This document shows, piece after piece, positions 30,801-40,742 of a stretch of DNA of 64,000 nt. The notes beneath the pieces were generated by a model, which was not told the origin of the DNA, made no database searches, and saw only the letters and a list, made by a program, of their open reading frames with translations. Location of the stretch: the NCBI RefSeq assembly GCF_028640845.1, contig NC_080546.1, forward strand, positions 17,519,020 through 17,583,019, in the 5' to 3' direction. Position numbers and translations under genes: made by a program. Source of the stretch: Ahaetulla prasina (taxonomy: Eukaryota > Chordata > Lepidosauria > Squamata > Colubridae). Numbering within the stretch: position 1 is the first letter of the stretch; each line of letters begins with the position of its first letter.

Positions 30801-31067
30801 CTTTTTAAACTGACCAATCACGGGCCGCTCGCCGCTCCCCGCCTGATTGGCCGGTTTGAATTTTTGGCGGAAGGTTGGGGTGCTCGACAGGCCTGTGCTA
30901 TGTGCCCTTCCTTTCGCACGCCGACAAGTTGCATCCTTAAATTTGCATTGTTGTCGTTGGTGTTGCCTCCGCAACTCGCAGTCACCCCGGTCTTCTTTCT
31001 CCGCCTCCCGTGTGGAAGACTCTTCCTCCTCCTCACCGTCCGACTCGGCCTGGACCTCTTCATTGTG
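27890..31067 (-). mobile_element. Ty3/Gypsy retrotransposon fragment (gag end and pol), decayed
   Basis: Minus-strand order from right to left: a gag-like acidic/basic segment and protease-like region (about 30500-31067), reverse transcriptase with a YFDD motif (about 29866-29881), RNase H (GAVLSHRLPNGTEAPIAYYS, about 29300-29450), integrase zinc-binding HPGIVRMKGLARSYVWWPL, integrase core with VVVDAYSKW and LVSDNGPQF (about 28440-28640), and the integrase C-terminal part (GDLVWAHN near 28100). Many frameshifts and stops. No flanking LTRs were found, so it is a truncated relic. Confidence 0.88.
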
Positions 31068-31250
31068 GAATGGGGTGAGGTCAACAGTAGACAGTTTAAG
31101 CTTAAAGTTTTGGGGGTTTGGGGAAGAAACTACAGAGTCAGGTAGTGCATTCCAGACATTGACCACTCTGTTGTTGAAGTCGTATTTTCTGCAATCAAGT
31201 TTGGAGCTTCAAAATCTAAGGGACTCATTTGGATAAAACTCAACAGCACT
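31068..31250 (-). mobile_element. LINE ORF2 C-terminal fragment
   Basis: Minus strand gives VNVWNALPDSVVSSPNPQNF and KLSTVDLTPFHNE, matching the module at 885-1100. It abuts the Gypsy fragment so closely that one open frame (30654-31166) crosses the junction. Confidence 0.75.
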
Positions 31251-31551
31251 TTTTCGTGCGGCTGTTGATAAAAATAGGATCACAATCTCCAATGATAGAT
31301 ATGCCACAACAAGAAGATGAATAGTTTTGAATTATCATTCTTATATTTATGGTTTTTCTGTGACTGTATTGTTAATCAGGGGTTCCAAATGTTTGTGTTT
31401 TTTTTGCTGATGGGCACACCTGAACTTTTGAAAGCTAGTTAGAGGACACTTTCACAAACAGGGTTTGCTGTGACACGTGCGCCAAACGGTGGAAACATTG
31501 GGGAGCGATACTATCAATACTGTGTTTGATAGTAGATTATTTAAATCAGGG

Positions 31552-31852
31552 GTCTCCAACCTTGGCAACTTTAAGCCTGGAGGACATCAACTCCCAGAAA
31601 TCTCCAGCCAGTTCTGGGAGTTAACATAACATAACATCAGAGTTGGAAGGGACCTTGGAGGCCTTCTAGTCCAACCCCCTGCCCAGGCAGGAAACCCTAC
31701 ACCATCTCAGTCAGATGGTTATCCAACATTTTCTTAAAAATTTCCAGTGTTGGAGAAATATGTTATGTTAACTCCCAGAACTGGCTGGAGATTTCTGGGA
31801 GTTGATGTCCTCCAGGCTTAACGTTGCCAAGGTTGGAGATCCCTGATTTAAA
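31552..31852. mobile_element. palindromic element with nested LINE 3' end
   Basis: Outer arms caggggtctccaaccttggc and ccaaggttggagatccctg. The middle (31627-31765) is a minus-strand LINE tail bounded by aacataacataacat and atatgttatgtta. Confidence 0.65.
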
Positions 31853-32614
31853 TTATTTAGGAGTGCGACAGGTATAAGAAAAGTTAAGATGCTGGAACTT
31901 TTTAACGGTGAACTAAGAGTCTCTATAATTCACACAGGTAATTTCCTTTTCATCTAAAAGATCTGGCTGAAGTTGCTTTTTGGGTCTGACCTCAAAATAA
32001 CCTTTGTCAGGAACCATGAAGTGTCATGTCCAGAGTGTGTCTTTTTCAAATTAAATCCTTCTCCTTACACTTACAGCAACAAGAAAACCTCATTTCAGTT
32101 TGTCCATGATGTTGACAGAGAGCTAAAAGAATGCTAGTAGTCTTTTACTCATTCAGATTTTGGCAGCTTTGCAAACAGTTGCTTTCCCAAAATCACTAAA
32201 GCAGCTTTCTCTCTCCTGTGGTCTGATGGGTAGAAAGTCTCAGGTGATATAGATGTTATGGACTCTTATTTCAAATTCTAAAAGGCAGGGATGGGGAAAT
32301 CTCTTTATGGCCACAGACTACGCTTTGCTTTTCTAAAATGCTGTTAAGGTCTCAGGGATGTGAGGGGGGCCTGGTGGTATCATATTCCCGCCTTAGGCAT
32401 GAGAACCAGCTGGGTGACTTTGAGCCGGTCTGTCTCTCTCAGCATCACTCACTTCACAAGGTGGTGGCGGTTGTGGGGAAAAGAGGAGGAGGAAGGAATA
32501 TAACAGAATAACAGAGTTGGAAGGCATTTTGGAGATTTCGCCTAGTTTTAGGTAATTTCAGTATGTTTTGCCATTTATGTCTTAAATTATTTTACTGGGC
32601 TGATTTCAAATACC

Positions 32615-33208
32615 GTACTTTTCAGAGTATAAGACACACTCACACCCCCCCCAAAAGAAGGTGGAAATGTTGGTGCGTCTTATACACCAAATACAGTCAT
32701 TTTTTGCCCCCCCTCTGAAACCTCGCCCCGCATGTCCCATTTTTGCCAAAAACAGGGCGTTTTTCGTAAAAACAGGGTGCATAGAGGGTTTGGGAGGCCT
32801 GCAGAGTGCTCCTGGGGGCTGGGGAGGGCAAAAAGGCAACGCTGGGGGGATGGTTTGGGAGGCCAAAAACAGGCCTGTTTTTCTCAAAAATGGGCATGTT
32901 TTTGCCCTCCCCAGCCCCCAGTAACACTCTGCAGGCCTTCCAAACCCTCTGCGCACCCTGTTTTCATGAAAAATGGGCCCATTTTTGGCCTCTCAACCTC
33001 CCCTGCATCATATTTTTGCCCTCTTTAGCCCCCAGGAGCACTTTGCAGGCCTGTTTTTGTGAAAAACGGATGCGCAGAGGGTTTGGGAGGCTTGCAGAGT
33101 GCTCCTGGAGGCCTGGGAGTGCCAAGACTTTTTTTTTCTTGTTTACCTCTTCAAAATCTTGGTGCATCTTATTCTCCGGTGTGTCTTATAGTCCGAGAAA
33201 TACAGTAC
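32615..33208. mobile_element. TIR miniature element (accgtacttttc type)
   Basis: Ends accgtacttttcagagtata and tagtccgagaaatacagta. Repeated gtttgggaggcctgcagagt motifs lie inside. Open frames here are by-products of these repeats. Confidence 0.65.
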
Positions 33209-33209
33209 T

Positions 33210-34000
33210 TTAAATATTTGTTTTATCAATGTAATTGGATATTTTCCCTGTTAAGCCTAAACTACTTTGAGATATTCCAAACCATGGAAATAAGGACATT
33301 GTCAGTAGAACATTGATGATTGAACAAATACAAAACAAAGCCCTTAGTGTTTCTATATGTATTACTGAAGGTAGAGAAGTGAAAAAAATTGTAGTTATAC
33401 ATATTGGGCAAATTTGGTCTATCTTTTGAAGTGGCACCAATGGTAACAAGCAAGTTTTAAAAATAAATTTCTCCTTTGACAATTATTTTCACATGGATTT
33501 TCCTTCTCAAGCTTGCAGAATCCAACAGTCCAGTTTAGTACTGTTATCCCCTACAGATTATTCCCACACAAACTGAGGTTTTTGGAAAACAATTATATTT
33601 TGCCATCTGCAGGGTAGATTTTGGAAATATGCCTGTAACATGTTGTACTTTTCCAATATGAATACAGTCTGGCTTCTAGCTTGGTTAAGAAATGCAAAAC
33701 ATATATACTAACTTGAAGATAGTTTGGTCAAACTTCCATAATTCAATTTGTTTATTCCACTAAATTCTAGTGTGTCTCCAAACCAACAATTTCAAAAGGA
33801 TGGCCCTTTGAAAGGACCGAAATGCTTTTGGATCTGGAAATGTACATTTTTATTTTCAAAATGTATATATGGTTGCCCATCTGAAACAAAAAACTCTGAG
33901 TGATTGACAATACTGTACAAAGCCAATATGTAACAAAGTGAACAATATAATTGAAAACGAAACCAATAAAATACAAGAGCCAAGGTACCTCATAAACAAT
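33210..34000. other. AT-rich sequence, nothing recognised
   Basis: No exon or clear repeat family seen between two repeats. Confidence 0.4.
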
Positions 34001-34004
34001 TCAC

Positions 34005-34470
34005 AGTCTCAAACCAGGAGTGGGCTGCTGGGGGTTTGCAGGGGTTTGGGAGAACCTCTAGCTAAGATTCTGTGCAGTTCGGAGAACCCCCAAATTCCCA
34101 CTCCAGGCTGGCCCTGCCCACCCCGCCCCTCCCAGGAGTCCCCACGCAGCCCGTTTTGGATGCGTGGAGGCTTGGAGAGGGTGAAAAACAGGCCTACCAG
34201 AAGTTCAGGAAGGCTGGAAACGGGCCTGTTTCCAGCCTCCAGAGGGCCTCCGGAGCCTGGGGAGGTCGTTTCTGCCCTCCCGGAGGCGTGAGAAAAGCCT
34301 CTGGAATCCGGGGAGGGCAACCCCCCTCCCCGTGGTGCAGGAGGCCGACTAGGCCATACCCACCATGGCCCCGCCCACACAGCAACCAGGCAGAGAACCC
34401 CTTGCTAAAATTTTTGAAGCCCACCCATGTCCCAAATATCACACATATTGGGCAGTACCAGCTACCTGCC
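34005..34470. repeat. GC-rich dispersed repeat (gagaacc family)
   Basis: Contains gtttgggagaacctctagc, gggcaacccccctccccgtg and accatggccccgcccaca; relative of 40462-40690. Open frames on both strands reflect high GC. Confidence 0.5.
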
Positions 34471-34798
34471 ATCATGCCCCGAGATAAAGCTAGCTTTTCA
34501 TGAGATTCCAAGTGTCCAGCAGGATTGGGGTATCTGGATCTTGGAGAGGAGGCTCTTCCGTAGAGTAACAAGGTATGTTTTTCTGAGGTCTGTATGACGG
34601 CACTGTTTCATCCAGGGGCTCTGGAGCGGGCCCACCCAGTCTGATTCGGTGGGAAACAACTGTAGGCAAATGGTCCCATAAGTAACTGACCCTATGCACA
34701 GCTTCAAGGATGATAACTAGCATCTTGAATTGCAGTTAGACGTCTACTAGAAGGCAGCACAACTGATCCATATCTTAGTGTTAACAATAGAAATAGTA

Positions 34799-35178
34799 CA
34801 TGTAGTCCTCAACTTACGACCACAATTGAGCCCAACATTTAGATTGCTAAGGGAGAAATTCGTTAAGTGAATTTAGCCCCATTTTACGACCTTTCTTGCC
34901 ACAGATGTTAAGTGAATCGCTGCAGTTGTTAAATTAGTAACACGGTTGTTAAGTGAATCTGGCTTCCCTGTTGACTTTGCTTGTCAGAAGGTTGCAACAG
35001 GGGATCACATGAACAGAAGACACTAGAACCGTCACAAATATGAACCAGTTTTCCGAATGTAATCATGAGGAGGCTGCTACGGTCATTAGTGCGAAAAATG
35101 GTCACAAATTGCTTTTTTCAGTGTCATTGTAACTTCGAACGATCACTAAACGAACGGTTGTAAGTCAAGGACTACCTA
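34799..35178. mobile_element. Tc1/mariner-type miniature element
   Basis: Starts CATGTAGTCCTCAACTTACG and ends gtaagtcaaggactacct. Family of 2665-3056. Confidence 0.75.
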
Positions 35179-35194
35179 TATACATCCTCATAGT

Positions 35195-35395
35195 GCTCTA
35201 CAGCCATCTCTAAGTGATTTACAGAGTTAGCCTATTGCTCCCAACAGTTTAGGTCCTCATTTTACTGACCTAGGAAGGATGGAACTCTGAGTCAACCTTG
35301 AGCCGGTCAGAATCAAACTTCTGGCTGTGAGCAGAGTTAGCCTGCAAATACTGCATTCTGACCATTGTGTCACCAGCGTCGTATGGACCCCCAAT
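35195..35395 (-). mobile_element. tRNA-headed SINE
   Basis: Reverse orientation: tttaggtcctcattttactg, gaactctgagtcaaccttga, then a tRNA-like head near 35330-35390. Confidence 0.65.
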
Positions 35396-35499
35396 ACTGG
35401 ATGCACCATTGTATTCTGGCCTATTTGAAATGTTCAGCTTCTGTTCAAGAACAGTCCCGTGCAGAGTGATTGCAGTCATTCAAATAGGATTGATTAAAA

Positions 35500-35697
35500 A
35501 TATGAATGAACCAGAGCAGAACCTCCTAACGCAGGCCAATTGAGGCATAGTATGGATTTGAGCAAAGGCCCTGCTAGCTGTGTCTACCACCTGCTCTTCA
35601 AACCATGAGTCCAGGAAGGCTTCCAGACTGCATACCAGTTCTGTCTGGGGAAGTGCTGCCCCATCTAAAGTTATAGATGTATCAGCTCCACAGCCAA
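35500..35697 (-). pseudogene. LINE reverse-transcriptase fragment (CR1/L2-like)
   Basis: Minus strand encodes DTSITLDGAALPQTELVCSL and EEQVVDTASRAFAQIHTM, a segment typical of CR1/L2-clade ORF2. Solo LTR E is inserted at its right end. Confidence 0.7.
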
Positions 35698-35702
35698 GGG
35701 GC

Positions 35703-36269
35703 TGTTCTGACCTAGGCTTCCCCAGCAGCACAAAGCCAAGTCCTCGTTCCAATAAACCCCTTTAATTTAATTTACAGTGAATTCCTCTCCAGGAAAGTCT
35801 TTCCTCTCCCACAGGCTTTCAAGATAGTTCACAATTACCAATCTTTATCAGGCTTGGAGAATGGCCAGGCCGATATCTTTCAGATGCCGTAATACTTGGC
35901 AAGAATGCAGTAATGAACTGTCTCCTGCAAACTCCACTCCCCTTTTGCTCCTCATTTATTCCCTCTAGGAGGGGCCATTCATCGTCCACCTCTGGCCCCA
36001 CTCCTAAGTTGACCCTTGTTCTTTAGCTGCTCCCTTCTTCTGGCAACTCTGCGCATGCGCACACTGGGAACAGGCTCCAGCTATTCGTCTGCCTCACTGA
36101 TGTCTGACTCCAAAGGCAGCTGATAACTGGCATATGGGCCTGGCCCCCTCTCTGCCTCGGATGCAGAGCCCTCATCAGAGCCTTCCCTAGACTCCAGGAC
36201 TGGCCCATGTTCCTCCCCAACCTCCTCACTGTCTGAATCTGCTGCCAGATCCGCTGGCGGGCCACAACA
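35703..36269 (-). mobile_element. solo LTR, subfamily A-related (E copy)
   Basis: A 567-bp LTR reading on the minus strand from TGTTGTGGCCCG to GGTCAGAACA, flanked by ggggc at 35698-35702 and 36270-36274. Its U3 clearly resembles LTR A at 5469-6077. Confidence 0.92.
35998..36269 (-). pseudogene. open frame in U3 of LTR E, broken by one stop
   Basis: Minus strand encodes [19 protein letters not shown] and [12 protein letters not shown], closely matching LTR A, then meets TAG at 36081-36083. Beyond the stop, in the same frame, lies the basic tail VRMRRVARRREQLKNKG, again matching LTR A. The reading frame relative to the LTR start differs by one base from LTR A, indicating an early indel. Confidence 0.55.
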
Positions 36270-36995
36270 GGGGCTCAAAGACCCAGAGACTCTCCGTTTT
36301 GAGTTGCAATCAGTTTATCCTTGTTTATGCCCTCACCACTTCTAGCCATTGGGTAAGCACCCTGAAGCCATCAACTTGCACAGTCTGAGATGGCCCAACT
36401 AAGGGAATTCTGCATATCTTTTCTACTTCCTTTGGAACTCAAGTGGCATTAAAAGGAACAAGCTGCACAGTCCAAAATTACATTCCATCTGGAAGGTTGC
36501 TGAACTCCATCTGCTTTGAAATTCTGTACAGCCTCTTAAAGGAAATTACAAGAGGCTGTTCTCCTGAATTGCTATTTTCAGCCTAACGAGTTCTTGATAA
36601 TAATGTTAGGGTGTTAACTGGAGATCATCTCGGAGATATTTTTCACTTGCTTCAAAGCACCTTCCTAGAAAGCTTTGGGAAACTGAAAAATAAAAGTGCG
36701 TGCCTTAGTAAGCTTTGCATGCTAAATGAATGTCATTGTCTCCTGTTAAATTGTTTTTAGCTTGACACTTGAGAGATTTGTCAGGAGCAGTGCACTGAAT
36801 ACTGGTAAAGCATCACTGCCCGTTTTATCCCAGTATAATGGAGAAACAAGACCTTCTCCTTGCTATATAGAGAAAAAGATTCTCGTGGAGGGTAGTTGCA
36901 GTTTAACATTATGGGAAACTGGCAACACTACAGCTTTGTAACAGAACCAGCAAGGAGTAGACAATAGTGGGGACGGAGGGAAAAATTGGCTGATA

Positions 36996-37588
36996 CAGTA
37001 GTGGCCAAAATTGTGGAAACCTTTTGGAAAAAGTGTATTTTTGAGGTTTGATGGCTAATAACGCCACTTTTTTTGAGTTTCAAGATAATCATATTCCATT
37101 GCTGGAATGGCCTGGGAATAGCCCAGACCTTAACCCAATTGAAAATCTATGGAACCGACTAAAGAAACTTATTAGTCAGAAGCTACCCAGCAATAAAACC
37201 CAGTTAATAGAAGCAATCATTCCATCTTGGTTTCACATTATAACAGCTGCAGAACTAAAAGACTTGGTTGACTCCATGGGAAGACGTTGTAAGGCTGTAA
37301 TTCATGCTAAAGATTACCCAGCTACGTATTAACTGACATGGTGATAATTTTTGTATATCTCATTTTTTCTACGGTGATAATTTTTGTATATCTTGTTTCA
37401 CTTTTCTTCTTTATAACTGCTATTCTAATATCAGTTCCTTCATAAAAGTTATTACATTACACTCTTGATTAAATTATCTTTCCACTGATATATAAGTTTA
37501 GTACTACTCCCCCAAAAAAGTGGTGTTATTAGCTAGTTTTAGAAAATACACTTTTCCCAAAAGGTTTCCACAATTGTGGCCACTACTG
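36996..37588 (+). mobile_element. Tc1-like DNA transposon, internally deleted
   Basis: A 593-bp element with long terminal inverted repeats (about 80 bp; cagtagtggcc ... ggccactactg) flanked by TA at 36994-36995 and 37589-37590. It keeps only the 3' part of a transposase gene. Confidence 0.92.
37048..37332 (+). pseudogene. Tc1 transposase C-terminus
   Basis: Open from an upstream frame to TAA at 37330-37332. It includes LEWPGNSPDLNPIENLWNRL, the block with the last Asp/Glu of the DD34E catalytic triad, and ends RCKAVIHAKDYPATY. The DNA-binding half and the first catalytic Asp are missing. Confidence 0.88.
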
Positions 37589-38143
37589 TATCTGTATCAG
37601 ATGGCACAATATTTAGAGAAGTTTCAGACATGCAAATTGGATATTTTTAGATGCATAGTAGTGTTCAGTTATGATAAGTTGCAGGAAGAACCAAATCTTT
37701 GAAGGATCATCTTTTGCCTGTGATATCTACTTAACCCACTAGAGAGTGAGGAGGCAGGGAATGTTATGGGTCCTCTCTCTTTAAGAAGTCCATCTAGTGG
37801 GTCCAAGAAGAAGGACCTTCTCTCGGGTGGCTCCCTTCCTGTGGAGGGAGATAAGATTGGCCCCTACTTTGACAATCCTTTGCAAGGCCCTTAAGATCTA
37901 GTTTTGCCAATGGGGCTGGGGATCCCAGAGTGGGATGGAGCCCATCAAACGACTGATTTGATTTTTGTCACAAGATTGATGGGGGCTTACTGATTTTTTA
38001 ATTGTTTTTGTATTGGGCTTTTATCCTTGTCAGCTGCCTGGATTGAGAATGAGTTGGGTGGCCACATACAGGTTCTTAAATAAATAAATCTTTTATTTTG
38101 GAAATAGAAATCTTCCAACGACTTTTATGTTCTAGTCCAGGGG

Positions 38144-38260
38144 TCTCCAACCCTAACAACTTAAAGGCTTGTGGACTTCAACTGCCAGCAAAGCTGGCTG
38201 AGGAACTCTGGGAGTTGAAGTCCACTAGTCTTAAAGTTGCCAAGGTTGGAGACCCCTGTT
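38144..38260. mobile_element. palindromic hAT-type miniature element
   Basis: CAGGGGTCTCCAACC ... GGTTGGAGACCCCTG, flanked by ttctagtc on the left and ttctactc on the right (7 of 8 match). Confidence 0.8.
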
Positions 38261-38524
38261 CTACTCCACTTGCTTGATGGAGAATTCTGAAAATTCAAAG
38301 GTTTTCAGCAGTTTTGCACAACTTCAAATGACCTACAAGATACTACCTCTTTGTATTTAGGAGTTGAGGTTCATGGTCAACTCAGCTATGATAGCTCTAA
38401 CAAATCTTGGGTTTTGAGCTCGCTCTCTTCTTCCCCTTCCACTCTTTCTGCTTTGAAGGGTTGCATGAGGTAAAAGGTTTTGGATTCTTGGAAAGTTTCA
38501 ACCTTTCTCTTGTTTTCCCCTCAG

Positions 38525-38684
38525 AACAAATTGATGCTTTATCCGATCAGCACATTGTCCATGTGGCCTGTGGTGAGTCTCATAATGTGGCGCTTAGTGA
38601 CCAAGGCCAGCTTTTTTCCTGGGGCGCAGGAAGTGATGGGCAGTTGGGCCTTACAACGACGGAAGATGCTGTAACGATTCCAAG
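38525..38684 (+). CDS. HERC3: HERC3 exon (RCC1-like repeat 2 region)
   Basis: Begins with the last two bases of a split Glu codon and encodes [20 protein letters not shown] to TEDAVTIP, ending in AG of a split Arg. Acceptor cccctcag, donor aag|gtaaat. Confidence 0.92.
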
Positions 38685-40284
38685 GTAAATGTGAGAGTTT
38701 ATGCTTGTGGGACTTTTCCCATTCTGGGTGGGAAGTGGAAGATTGCAGACTGATTTCAAGGAAATCTGTTTTTCCATAAAAAAGTGAAAGACAGTGCAGG
38801 ATTGCAGATATATTAACAGAGGGATAGAATCAAGATCACGTGAAATGTTAATAACTCTCTATAATGGCTTAGTAAGGACACACTTGGAATACTCCATTCA
38901 GTTTTGGTCGTCATGATGTAAAAAAGATATTGAGACTCTAGAAAGAGTGTAGAGAAGAACAACAAAGATGATTAGGGGACTGAAGGCTAAAGCATATAAA
39001 CAATGGTTGCTGAAATTGGGTATGTCTAGTTTAATGAAAAGAAGGACTGGGGGTGACATGATAGTAGTATTCCAATACTTGAGGGGCTGCCACAAAGAAG
39101 GAGTCAACCTATTCTCCAAAGCACTTGAGGGCAGGACAAGAAGCAATGAGTGGAAACTAATCAAGGAGACAAGCAACTTAGAACTAAGGAGGAATTTCCT
39201 GATAGTTAGAACAATTAATCACTTGCCTCCAAAAGTTGTGGATGCTCCAACACTGGAAGTTTTTAAGAAGAGATTGGACAACCATTTGTCTGGAATAGTG
39301 TAGGGTTTCCTGCTTGAGCAAGGATTGGACTAGAAGACTTCCAAGGTCCCTTCCAACTCAGTTACTCTATTATATGCAAGTGATTTAATAGACATCTCTT
39401 GATTCATTTTTGTTTCCACTGTGATACTTGGGGCTTCCAGTACATGATCATATTTAATAAAAAAAGTACTATTTTTCTTGTTTTCTTCTAAAATTCAAAC
39501 CAATTATGTTTTAGGACTATGATAATATTGTCTAAATTAGTCTCACTGTCACAGTCTCTTTAATAGAGATGATAATAATGAAGACCAGGTAATTATATTA
39601 CACCTCCGCAACTTTGTTAAAGTGTGTAATTTGTTTTGTTTCCTTAGGTTAATAAAAAAGCTGAACCAAGAGATGATCCTTCAGGTCTCGTGCGGGAACT
39701 GGCATTGTCTGGCTCTAGCAGCTGGTATTTTAACATTTTAACATTTAATAATTCAACTGTTCTTACTAGAGCTGTACAATTAAATTAATCCCCCCCCAGT
39801 TTAATAAGGTTCTGCTCAATGATAGTAACAGTTCTTGGAAAAGATTCAAAAAGAGGATGAGCCTCGCTTCTTTTTCTTGTTAACAGAAGATAATGTTTCT
39901 AAGAATGATAATTCTCTGTAATATCTGAAGTATACTAATTTCAACAGAATTTCTCAAATGTACGACTATTATGTACACTATAAGTAGTTCTTAACATACA
40001 ACCGTAATGGAGCTATAATGGCTGGGGAATTCTGGGAACTGAAGTCCACAAGTCTTAAAAGTTCCAAGGTTGGACACATTTCACTAGACCAGAGGTGTCA
40101 AGCCTGATTGCATTGCGGGCTGTATTGTGACGTATCAGGATGTTTTTTGCCTTTGAGGAGCTGGGGTGGGTGTGGGTGTGGCCTGTGCAGGCCAGGGTGT
40201 GGCCTGCATGCGCCGTATCCAACCTGCGGGCCACCAGCTTGACAGGCCTGCACTAGACCAAACTGGCTGTCTCTAATTATCTCA

Positions 40285-40358
<74 letters not shown>

Positions 40359-40687
40359 CCTACCTTCCTTCCTTCCTTCCTTCCTTCCTTCCTTCCTTCC
40401 TTCCTTCCTTCCTTCCTTCCTTCCTTCCTTTCTTTCTTTCTTTCTTTCTTTCTTTCTATTAGAGGTTGGTTTCAGCAGGTTCTGACCAATTCTGGAGAAC
40501 CGGTAGTAAAAATTCTGACTGGCCCCGCCCCCATCTATTCTCTGCCTCCTAAATCCCAGCTGATGGGGAGGAAATGGGGATTTTGCAGTATCCTTCCCCT
40601 GCCACGTCCACCAAGCCACGCCTCGCCACACCCACCAAGCCACGCCCACAAAACTGGTAGTAAAAAAATTTGAAACCCACCACTGAT

Positions 40688-40742
<55 letters not shown>

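Noticed and set aside
30654..31236. Overlapping Ser/Glu-rich frames as a new accessory gene
   Set aside because: They overlap on both strands at a Gypsy/LINE junction and contain known element sequence.
38407..38524. Frame continuing upstream of the first HERC3 exon
   Set aside because: A pyrimidine tract and cccctcag acceptor end at 38524, and the upstream residues do not resemble HERC3, so this is intron read-through.
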